Shown: positions 42,007 through 53,442 of the stretch, piece by piece
Position numbering within the stretch: position 1 is the first letter of the stretch
Layout: every line of letters starts with the position of its first letter
NCBI RefSeq assembly: GCF_040183065.1
Contig: NC_091120.1
Location: 172,829,988-172,893,987 of the forward strand
Source: Periplaneta americana
Lineage: Eukaryota > Arthropoda > Insecta > Blattodea > Blattidae
Direction: 5' to 3'
DNA length: 64,000 nucleotides
Notes under the pieces: model-generated
The model's database searches: none
What the model saw: the letters and a program-made list of their open reading frames with translations, nothing else
Told to the model about the DNA's origin: nothing
Translations under genes and position numbers: made by a program

Positions 42007-42600
42007 AAATGCAACAAAAATAAATGCTTTTCATTTACTGTTACACAATTTGTTACATAGAGCATTCTTTCAGGTAGGTATTGAATTTCTAAATGTCATC
42101 TCATGTAAGATTGGTCCTGATATAAACAAAGGTGTGGGGAATAATCTTTTAGTTCAGAATTAGAGACAACTAATGTCATGAACTAAAGACATTTTAGTTT
42201 CATAATGACCAGAAATTTACCAAAATCATTGTATAATACGCATTCTATTTGTATTTAATTTTAACAGTCCATGAATAATGCTAATGCTAATTTATGTGTG
42301 TGCGTGCATGTGGTGGTGTATGGGAGGGGCAAACGGAAGTCCTTCTGATTGTAAACTACACAGGCAAGTACATAACGGTCACCAGATAACACACATCGGC
42401 CCCCAAACACGTCAGGACGCCATTTGAATAGTCTCTGACTGGCACAAGCATCCTTACATGTGAGAAAGGCTCATCACAAGGTGTCCCTCATCCAGTACAG
42501 GAAACATATACCCCAAAATGCCATTGCCCATTGATCATCTCTGTTTAAAACTTTGACACTGTCATATACATTGCATGGAGAGCAATAAACTTGCTTTTCA
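42007..42600. other. Region downstream of ABCB
   Basis: AT-rich sequence with a GT-rich patch at 42290-42330. No gene, RNA or clear repeat is recognised. Confidence 0.5.
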
Positions 42601-42639
42601 TCTCCACTCAGCATCACTAAAGCTCGTACATCTTATTCT

Positions 42640-43200
42640 GAAATTTTTTGACAATATGAAATGAAGAATAGGAAAATTAGGGTGAAACAGAGTTTTGGCA
42701 AAATTATACAGTAAGCATTTGTAATTTTGAGGGAGAATACCGAGAAAACTTCAATCTCCGACACAGTACTGGTTGACACGAAGGTAAAGAACCAATTACG
42801 AGAAAAATCTGTATCGAAAACATTATTTTGGAACAAATCAACATGCTGAAATATTTGGGTTAAAATATGAAGAAGATTGAAAGGGTGATACCAGAAACTG
42901 CAACTCAAAAATTGTATAGTGCATGCATCACAGGCACCCAATGTGCACCCCTCGTGTCACACAGAAGACATCAAGGTGTTATTCTCATTCACGCCTCATG
43001 CACTCTGACATATCTACCAGAATGGACTCATTGGCACAAGAGATGCAATGTCGCAGCTCTTGCATATTCTGAGATAGTGGAGGTACATAGATGATATCTT
43101 TCATGTAACCCCATAAGAAGAAGTCACACATTCAAGTCAGGGGACCTCGGTGGCCACTTGGTCTCCTACACGCCCAATTCACATTTCTGCCAGCTGTTCA
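42640..43200 (-). pseudogene. DUF4817-type transposase C-terminal relic
   Basis: The minus strand gives NVRDHLNEQLAEMWIGR, a degraded W(G)YM segment followed by VYLHYLRI, and GACDACTIQFLSCSFWYHPF. These resemble the NARxHLNE, LWGYMK and VTNGAHIEHL parts of DUF4817-associated DDE transposases. Many stops; approximate limits. Confidence 0.45.
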
Positions 43201-43764
43201 TTAAGATGGTCACGAACATTTGCTACATTACAGCAAATCAAAAATAACAAAAAACTGGCAAATCCGAAAGAACGAAACCAATACCGACAGCTTCTACTCG
43301 CTTTTGCTTCCATCTGTTGTTTCTGCTGGCAGTTAGACATAACTGCAATATTCAAAACAGGAATTCTTTGAGTCGTTCTTTCTTATGACATTGGTATAAA
43401 GTTCGTAATATACATAGTCACGAAATTATACCCGTTTGTAATTAGGAGGGTTTTTGTGTACATACTCTTCTATAGTATTTTGGCAAAACAAATTATGTTA
43501 GATAAAAGTGAAATCTGGATAATCAAATGCAAGATAGCCGAGTTTATAGTAATCAGCAGGTTATGTAACTTTGGATGAAGAATGGAAATAAAATCATTTC
43601 AAAGTTACCTCAGGTGACATCAATCACAAATTTTCTCAGCAAATACAGGCAGAAAGGGAAGAACAAAATCGAAAAATCTGCAGTCCACATGACAAAAACA
43701 AAATTCTGAATTACAAACTAACAGAGAGGAGAAGACAATCCTTTTCAAAACATGGCATGAATCT

Positions 43765-43845
43765 ACTGGTTCGCTACTTTGACTCTGTGGATAATATATG
43801 CGCTTCCCATAAGCAGTCCGTGGTTCGAGTCCTGACACGATTTAT
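43765..43845 (+). repeat. tRNA-like fragment (SINE head relic)
   Basis: GTGGTTCGAGTCCTGAC resembles a box B and TGGTTCGCTACTTTGACTCT a diverged 5' half. Stems are not consistent with a functional tRNA. Confidence 0.3.
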
Positions 43846-43849
43846 TACA

Positions 43850-45800
43850 GTTTTGCTCAATTTTAACTTCAGCTTCAATTATTCATGCACATTCTTATTT
43901 CAAACTTCATTTAGTTTATTCTTTGTTAAAGAGGACACTAGAATAGAACGGGATCCACAAATGTAGAATATAAATCTCAAAATCGTTGATACATTTTGTG
44001 TTTGTTCTGCAGATAAGAATTAGAAATTCATCAACAATTTTGACACATCAGTCCTTCTTTGTTAAAACAATCGAATTTTAAATAGACTGAAACTTTCATT
44101 GCTTGGTTAGGAAAGCTTAATAATTTATTTATTTTTGGCATGAAGATTTTATAATATGAAATTAGCCAGAGAAGGAAGTAGGAATAGGGAAAAAAACAAT
44201 AATCTGTCAACCATATTACAATGCACAGTACATCTTGCTCCAGTTTGTCCACACTACTTAAACTTGTGTACAGAAAATGTCGAGCATGTGTACGTTCATT
44301 CCAACCAATTACTGTTAGTGTCTGGTAACTTTGTCCGTGGAAGAAATGGCGACAAGGATGGGGTCACTTACTAGACAAGCTACTATCTAAACATTCTTCC
44401 TTCCTGCCTTTCCCTCTCCCTGCTGAGAAGGTCAGACCCCTCTATGACGGCTAGTCTAACTGGGCACTGACAGTATGTGCTGCACTTACAGAGGACTTCT
44501 CCATTCTCTTGTTTACATCAGGAACAACTTTATGTGAGATGTACTTTAGGATGAAAGTTCCTCAAAAGTGAAGAGGCTGCTAATGCAATCTGTTGTTACT
44601 AAGAGTAACTAAATTGTTGATACTAATATAACAGGTGCTATTTTCTTATGCCTGAATGTCATAATATGGTATAGTAATGGAAATGATGTGATTCCATAAT
44701 TTAGACAGATTGGACAAGAAATGAGAGATACAATTATTTGAAATTTAACAACTGGGTATAAAAATCACAGTGTTTCTCTGATAAGGTTTCTTGCAATCTT
44801 GTCTGAAACAAAAACAGTAGAATTTACTTAATTATGACTGCCTTATTTTTACGCATTATTTATTTAGTTATAAGCATTATAGTTAGGAAAATGAAATATC
44901 TATTTTCTTTTAACTTTAAATTGATTTATTCAGTTTTGTCCTAAATGAATGATAATGCAACAAAATTTTTGACATGAAAGGATATTTCTTCGAATTTAGC
45001 ACGCATTTTGTTAATGATATTAAAGTATAATTTCAGTATTAACATTATTTACCACAATTTATCATAAACTATAAGAGATGTCTTTTTATTGAGAATGCAC
45101 AAGACATTACTTCCAAAAAAAATTGAGACTTCTTTTCATAATGCTACCTACATTGGTAGAGTCGTGCACTTCAGCTGGTACAATAAATGCTAAGCTTCAG
45201 GCAGATGAATTCTTTAAGAAAAGAAATATAAATCTTATTCGAAGTTCTCTAAATTAACTATTTTGTCTCAGAATTTACTTTTATTTGCTATTTTTATATG
45301 TTGGAATTCTACTTAATCACTTTTTGACAGACTAGCTGCATTTCAGTTTGCATTCAGGAAGGCAGTATATGATAAGACCGAACTGAAAATCTTATAATTG
45401 TTTTTTTTTTTTAATTTCATTTAGTATCTTAACAATATGAGATAATTTTCTATTGAGGCTTATGCAGTAGAAAATATTTGAAGTACAATTTCATTTATTA
45501 CTCACATTAATGTTATTGTAAGTGTATTAATGTACGATATCTTATGATGAATTAAAATTTTATTTTCTTAAAAATTGATAGTTTCAAATAAATCGAGTAT
45601 TTTTTTATTATTATTAATATAAGATTTTCCTTTCAGTTTAAAAACTTGTATTAAATCCTTAATAGATACCGGTAACAATATAATGAAAGGTTTTCCTTTG
45701 CCCAATGGCGGGTATTTAAACCTGTGTCATTCACCCAAATGTTCCCATCAATGAGTGATGTGACAAAGCTGTAGTTCTTTCTGCTACTGTAGGCATTGCC
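43850..45800. other. Gene-free intergenic DNA
   Basis: AT-rich, no open frame above ~75 codons, no recognised repeat. Nothing supportable seen. Confidence 0.6.
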
Positions 45801-45804
45801 TTCA

Positions 45805-46025
45805 GTGCACCATAGGAGGCAAACTACATAGCATCACATGATGTCTGATGGAACAGTGGTGGAATACTGGTAGGGGAAACGGGAGTACCCCTCTAAAACC
45901 TACCACTAAGTAGCCTACTGCCTTTGTCCACCACAAATTCCACTTGAACCATGTTGGGATTCGGACCCGAGTTACCAGTGTGGAAAGCTGATGCTCTAGC
46001 CATTCAGGTAATGATGCGCCCATCT
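45805..46025 (-). mobile_element. tRNA-headed SINE, family 4
   Basis: On the minus strand the head is GGCGCATCATTACCTGAATG, GGCTAGAGCATCAGC (box A) and CGGGTCCGAATCCC (box B). The body GGTGGACAAAGGCAGTAGGC and GGGGTACTCCCGTTTCCCC follows. Confidence 0.65.
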
Positions 46026-46688
46026 AATGATAGTCAACTGTTCGAAGACAGGTTTGAACCTTATAAGTAACACTGATAAGGCTTCACTCATGAGGCAACT
46101 AGGCCAGGAAATAACGGGGTAGGGTGGCCAGTTCCTTTCCTCCTCCAATGCATATACTGCCGAGGTAGAGAATTATAAACAGAATAAACAGGCTATCAGT
46201 GACAAGATTGGTAAGTAACCTATAACCAATAAATTGTTACGTATAATTTTCTTACATGCTACCTTAAAGCACTCAAGCTTTTTACTGTATGATTCCTACT
46301 ATGTATAATCTCTATAAATATCCTAATTCATATTTTATATTTACGGAGGATATAGACTGTGTATTTTAACAAAAATATTAAAGTTACACAAAATGAATCA
46401 ATGTATGGTACGTCACAAATTCATAGAGGTGGTTTAAAGGTGCCAAAAGGGGTCTATCTTAACGTTATTTTGTTGGCAGCTGTTGAGATTTTAGTCGGTA
46501 ATCAGGTATTCTTCGTCACTCCGAGAATTCTAACTAAAAACGAGAGAGAAAGAGGTAAAATAAATTCATATACTTAACTGATAATGTTTTAATGATATCC
46601 ATATACCGGTACTCTTTATTGAAGTGTGAGTATCTGTAGTTGAAATGTTTTAATTTTGAGCAAGGTCCAGGCAAGATATTTTGCTCCT

Positions 46689-46920
46689 GAATAACTTTAT
46701 ATCTTTACTGTGTTTACTTTTCAGTTTACCTGGCTGACTAGTTTCGAAGTGGTATCCTTCATTGTCCGAAGCCTAGTGTGATGCTTACCACAACAGGAAA
46801 CCAGAAGATAGTGAGTGCGGGATCTTCACTAGGCTCCAGACAATGAAGGATACCACTTCGAAACTAGTCAGCCAGGTAAATTGAAAAAGCTGAAACCGTA
46901 AAGATATCATAAAGTTATTC
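46689..46920 (+). mobile_element. Foldback (hairpin) element
   Basis: Arms of about 87 bases (46689-46775 and 46834-46920) are near-perfect complements, including TTTACCTGGCTGACTAGTTT and GTGGTATCCTTCATTGTC. A ~58-base loop separates them. Non-coding. Confidence 0.85.
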
Positions 46921-46962
46921 AGTGATTATAAGCGTTAAAAGAGTGTATCGAACAATGAATAA

Positions 46963-47757
46963 TATTTTTGTGCGAGATCGTGCGTATTTGCTTGGTTTCC
47001 GCACAAAACCAATCCACAGTAAGTCTAAAATTCCACATTCAGTATTCCCAACCTAATACACATAACAATTTCCCTCTTTTTACTGCTTAAGTGACATATT
47101 GATTTTACTGTTTTAGGCTTTTAACATATTATTTTTAGAGACGTTCAATATAGTAATAATTATAAATTGGAAACTTACCACTGTTAATTATTGTTTTTAA
47201 ATATTTGCAAAAATTAAGTAAACTCTACAACTCCACTAAAGTTACTGCATTCGTGATGCAAGTAACATTAAGGAAGCCGTGAAAAAATCAACAAGATTCC
47301 AGATGCCGATGTTATTACTGCAATATGTTATATAAATAATATTGTTAAAATATTAAAATGAAAAATAAATCATTACATAACCTTACCGTTTGTTTTAAGT
47401 TCGCATTTATAGACTGGGGGGGAAAAAAAGACAGACGTATATCATGGCCTGCTGGAGTATAGTAAACACAGAAAAGATTTTAAAGCAACAATGTTGAAGA
47501 TAGATATTTTTGTTTTGCAAATTTGCCGTCATTGAACAGAAACCAAGATGGAGATTTCATTGAAACTAATTAGAAATTCCTCTTTCAGGTATGTAATAAA
47601 CTATCTTCGCACAAAATAATGTACGATACACAAGCAGTATGTTTTCTTTCAGTTCTCGGAAATTAAAAAAGCTCAACTACGTTTCGCTTTTTCAAACTTT
47701 TCCTCGAACATGAAAACTTCAACATACCGCTCTTCTAATGCATATTACTATTTCAAC
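46963..47757 (-). repeat. Inverted copy of the dispersed repeat at 1857-2566
   Basis: The reverse complement aligns along its length with 1857-2566, including GGAAACCAAGCAAATACGCA at one end and GAGCGGTATGTTGAAG at the other. It is about 85 bases longer, with extra sequence near 47320-47400. Confidence 0.65.
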
Positions 47758-47759
47758 TA

Positions 47760-50700
47760 ACCGACGCTGCTTGGCACACACATTCACTTGTATCAGTTTG
47801 TGATAAGTGATAACTATTTTTAACAACCCTGTAAAGATACAAGTGAAGGCATTTATTTTTAGTATATATGGATCTCATGATAATATGAAGTAAAATATGC
47901 ATTACATGTGTAGACTGTAACTTTTAAAAGTCCATTATTCGTGATCATTTTGTTACATCTCATTCTCAGCTCCATAATCCATACAGGTAGTATAAAATTC
48001 ACATGCAGTATAAAGTCAGCCTAGTAAACAAATATAGGTATTAGGCAGATATACATTTAGCATAAATATATGAAGTAAGGAAGAAGTATTAGTCTTCACT
48101 GTAGACTTTCTGATAAGTATTAATAATTTTTTTATCATAATAGAGATTAATTACTTACACTTTTCTTAGACCTGGATTAAGTAGGCTACCTATTAGAATA
48201 CCGTATGTCATCTTTTAAAAATGTTGAAACAGGGTTTCAGGAGTAGTATTTGTCCTCTAGAATACAGTTGTCCTTACTTGAAATTATAAATGAAAGCTCT
48301 TTAGTGCATATTGAAGCCGCAGTATACCTAGGAGTTTTTCTATTAAAATCTGACATAGATATTTGTAATTTCGTAGTTTTTTCTTTCCCAACATATTATG
48401 TAGTGTTGTAAAGAATGTTGGAAGTTCTACTTGCATGTACTGTGCCTTTAAATTGAGAATGAAATAATAATTTTACAATAATAGTAGCTCAAATGTATGA
48501 CAAATAATTTTTTTTTTAATTTGAAACTGATGACCTTAAATGTATTCCTGTATTACGAAACTAATAGAATAATATTGTATAATAAAAATTAATGAAATGA
48601 TAACTTCAATAAATCTTAGTGTGAATCCATTATATCGTGAACGTCTGTGAATGTTTGTATAAACACGATATGCTTCTTCCATGTAGCTTATTTCCAATAA
48701 AGAAAATAACATAGTACCATAATAATATTTAAATATGAATTATTCACATAATTATTCACATATTAGCTGATGTTTCTGACGTAACACATTGAATTTCATT
48801 ATGATTTTATATAGGCCTAATGTTAAGCTAAAATTATCTTCAATATAAAATATAACATTAATAACCAAATCACAAGCAGTCCGAATTTATAAAAAAAATG
48901 TATTGTATGATACATATAATAATGTACTGGGTAACATGATATCCTTGGATAATAATGCCTGTGTTGACGTTTTTACTTGCAATTTATTTTTTATATAAAT
49001 ATATACTTCAATGAAACATTATATTTCACGAATGTTTTCCTATTTCTGCAAGAAAATTAGTCCTGTACCATACTTTTATTGATTTTTTTCCCTTTAAATC
49101 ACAGATTTATTATGAAAGTGACATTTTGTTTACAGTAATTGTTGGAAGAATTATCATCATTTTACTATACGTACCAGTATGTGTTGGTTAAATAATTTTG
49201 AAATCTTATGCTTCACAGTTTCTGTACGGTAATGTGTGTGGTTAGGAAATTAAAATTGTATTTAAACACAAATATCATTGATCATCATGACATAGTTGCA
49301 AGTTCAAAATAATTCTGTGTAACACTCATTCTCTTTATTATTGAAACAGTCCACAGAAACTTAAGTGTGTCGCTAAAATTGCAATTGCCATAAATTGATG
49401 TGTATTTGATCAAGTGCTGGCTAAAAAAACAGTGACACCAAAGAACATTTCTGGTGATCAACTGAATACCTATCTAGTTCATTTACACCAGTGACGCTTT
49501 GAGATGAATAAAACATTTTTCAGAGCAAAATACAGAAGGTTCAGAGAAGAAAATTTCAGAATGACAGCAGCAGCACAAAATAAGGTAAATAAATTTGCCA
49601 TGATGTTTATTCTGTCAAATTAATTGTAATTAAATATTTACAGTGTATTTTTTTAGTAAATTTAATTCATAATTCCATTATTCATTTTTGCATACATATT
49701 CGGGCTCTGGTCAATAGGTGTCTATAGATCTACTCCACAACCAGTGGTTGAAATTATCAATATGAGTCCTGCTATAAGTGGCATGAAAATGATAATTAAA
49801 CTTGATTAACACCTTTTTTTTAATCCACAAACATTAAGAATAAATGGAAGAAATTACACAAGATGATTTAACATTTCAGGTACCAGTACAGGTAGTCTAT
49901 TCATTGTTAATTTTCTTGAAATGTGGGCCTATTACTGTATCAGTGCTAGGTCTCTCCTTATTTCTGTTACAAAATAATTGTCATATTGAAAGCTGTGAGT
50001 AACTTGTTCTGATGAAGGCACAGAGAAGGATTTCGGTCTGTTAAATCCATGTGATATTGACGTGTGTATGCATGTGTTTGTGTGAAAAAGTGAAATGGTC
50101 TATAAGAATGCACATTCAAATTACGAATGGTGTTGATTCGAATTAGATAACCTAATTACAATTAGAATTGTTCCTAAAGTACGGGATTGACTTATTGACT
50201 TAATGTAAATCATCTTCTATAACCTTGTTTTAAAAGATTATGTTTGCACATTTTATATATTGAATTGTTTTTACTGTGTGGATGTAACTTTGAAAAGGAA
50301 GTATTTTTTTGGACTCCAATAAAGCTTTGATATTACATTAATAGTGTATGGAAAATCAAACTGTTCTAAAGTCTTTGCAGTAAAATTAGTTCAGTATAAA
50401 CATGACCTTCTTATTTTCAACTCAAGATTTGTCAGTCAATTCACTGATTAACAAATCAGTACTGGTAACGAATAATGTTGCTTACAAGAAGGAAGTTAAA
50501 ACTGTTACATTTGAAATAATAAATATTAAATATTATATTATTACGTAAGTTTTAAATATAGTTTATTTACACAAGAAGTTCATCTTCTGTAACAATGATA
50601 ACACTTACTGTTTTTGTTAATGTTTTCTTAATGTACATAGAGGTGAGAAATGTCTTGTTAATTTAACATCTACAAGTTGCTCCAATATAGTGATAACATT

Positions 50701-53190
50701 ATTATTAAGTAATTGATTTTAATTATGCATGTATTCATTGTTGATACGATATTTAAAATAAGTTAATTTTAAAAAATTTACTAAATGCCCTTATGTCTGA
50801 CAATATGTCTGAAAAGGAAGTTCGTAAGTGTGGTAACTTTTTAATTACTGTACTGTACTGGTATTTTATTATAAATGAATGAAATGAACAGTTATTTAAT
50901 CGCTTTTCAATATACGTTTTCTATAATGGGACCAAGTTTTAATATTACATTCATTGCTGTTTTTCAAGTTAAAAATAATTTTAATTTAGGAGAGAATATT
51001 CCACATAGGCTATTTTTTTTTTATTACTGTACCTGTAGAAACTTTTATCCATGACTGGTATCTAAATTGGTCTCTATTTCACCATCTCTGACAACCTAAA
51101 CAATGGATTTATTCATAGCAGTGAATTAAAAGTTTTTAAAATCACTCTCTCCATGACAACCCACACATTAGAAACAATAAAATCCATATATTCATTCATT
51201 TATAACTTCTTCATATAAAACACATTACAAAGAAAAGGTCTATGATTTAAAATTAAATGTATATACCAGTAATGGATAAAATATTGTATAGCACACGAAA
51301 GTAAAGAGATTTTATGCACTCGTGGATATTAACGTCGGCTTCACCTCGGGCGCTAAACTTTCCACTTGTGGATAAAATCTAATTTTACTTCTCATTCTAT
51401 AAATTACTATTATTTCTAAGATACGCAATTTTACATTTAAAAGTTCTCCATTTTATAGCAATATTTAGTGAAATGATAATAGGAACTAAACTAAATTTTA
51501 AAATGATTTCTTCATACTTGTACAGAAAAATATTGAAGTTGAGTATTACATTCATAAAAAATAACACATAGATCTACAATGGTAAATAGGTAGCTATACC
51601 TATAAGTGACGAGCGTAGAACTGACATCCCTACTGCCATTAATGCCGATTGTCTGTAAAGGTGGGAGTCTTAAGCTCTTGTCACCCTCTGGGTCAATTTG
51701 GCCTGTAATGGAGTTGATTTTACAAGTGACAAGAATTTTCATGAAATTTTAATTGATGATCCTAGTTTGTACTTCTGCATCTACAGTATGAATTCATCAG
51801 TTAAAGATAGCTTGCATAATTATGCAGTTGTAAGTTCCAGTGATTGGCATTGACGCAGTAGACGAAGTGGTATGGGGATACTGACTGTATTATTCTACAG
51901 AGTTAGACAATATTGTAATTCTCAGGAATAGGAAAAAAAATATGTTTAATTGTAATAAATTGCTAACAAAAATAGTGTATTTTATAAACTATTTGCAATC
52001 GAATATGCCCTATTTATTTCCTTTTAGAAATGGGATTCCAGACCCTACCAACCCGTGATGTCTTGAGAGCAAATTTTCTTGGGGCACTCCTATTTCCTCT
52101 GTCATTTCTTCATTCTCGACTACAAAATCAAATAAGTTAGTATTATGAAAGACGCACAGACTGATTGTTGAAGGAAGATGTTTTATTTAGTGGATGTAAT
52201 GGACAATGACGCAGAAATAAGGAAGAATGGTGAAATAAGGAGAACAAAGGAGTCAAAGCACTCGAGATACAACAATGAGCTTTCTACGCGACACATTAAA
52301 CAGAGTAGGCTATATCTATGTTGAAATCTCTTGTTTTTAACATGAACCTTAGGTAAAAGTGTATCGTAAGACTTTATATTAGTTTGGAGAAGTTACTGGG
52401 TATATTACCGGATAGGTACTGTTTGTTTTTTTTTTTTTATTCGCGTTTTCACTTGCAAGTAGATTACGCAACACTCGATAGATGGCACCACGCGCAATTT
52501 GCATATATAGCGGGTCTTCTTGAACTTTGTGTTACATTAAAATGTTAGATTTTTCCTCAATAAAATTGTACCTCGCACAAAGACGTATTCACATAAATAG
52601 ACGATGAATTAAAAGCAAATTGCACTAAAGTGCATATAGATAAAAAAAAGAAAATGCATCTAACTTCCGGCTCGTGGCTGAAAGTACTGTCACATCTGTC
52701 AAAACACAGCTGCCAAATCAACGACTGCGTGTGTAAAATATTTTGCGGCAAGATAATTTACAAACGTTAGCAAAAAGAAATATAATTCCATTACATTAAA
52801 GTTATAAATTCATAGCAGGTATTCATTTATAATGGGTGTAAATTTATTGATAATCTAAATGAGTTTTCAAATAGTAATTCTAATATTGTTTGATGTACGG
52901 TAAGTTGGTCATTCGAGAGGATAATCGAAATTCTCATGTCGTACACCGTACATTAATTGCTATGTAGAAGAATGTGTCAAAATTTTGTAACCACTGTTAA
53001 CGGTCGTGTACAAAGATGGTGGTGGCAAATACCTATCAAGCTTGTCTTTGACAAAGGAACTTTGTTTCTTATATAATATACTTGCTTATTTTAAAATAGT
53101 TCCATAAAATAAGAGTAACACGACAACCGATATTTCTACAAGAAAATTATATTTGTATAAAAACTACAACTAAACAAAATTGCATACAGG
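47760..53190. other. Intergenic region upstream of ANKLE2
   Basis: About 5.4 kb of AT-rich DNA without recognised genes or repeats and no convincing ORF. The last ~700 bases (52430-53190) are expected to hold the ANKLE2 promoter or 5' exons; no TATA box or clear element can be assigned. TACCAGTA/TACTGGTA words recur here. Confidence 0.5.
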
Positions 53191-53204
53191 TTATGTTTAT
53201 AAAA

Positions 53205-53442
53205 ATGTCGGAGTCAAACAGGAATGAAAGTTACGTGAAGCCAAATTCTGAATTTAGTCGTTCGTTTCGTTGGGATTCGCGCAGTTTAGGCCAAGGCGTC
53301 AACAAGGAAGACGGTCAGTCACTGGCAAAGGGCCAAGAAATGGGCCCACTAGCAACCAAATTAGATGCTGCTGAGATTTCTGGAGAAATTATATATTATG
53401 GTGTCAGCATACCTACCGATGCCAATGTTAACGGATGTGATG
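53205..53442 (+). CDS. ANKLE2: ANKLE2 first visible coding exon
   Basis: Starts at the ATG at 53205 (AAAAATGTC, better context than the in-frame ATG at 53193) and encodes MSESNRNESY followed by a polar segment to EIIYYGVSIP. An in-frame stop lies at 53097-53099, but an acceptor-like CATACAG at 53183-53189 leaves open that this is an internal exon. Donor GTATGT; ends with one base of the next codon. Confidence 0.75.
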
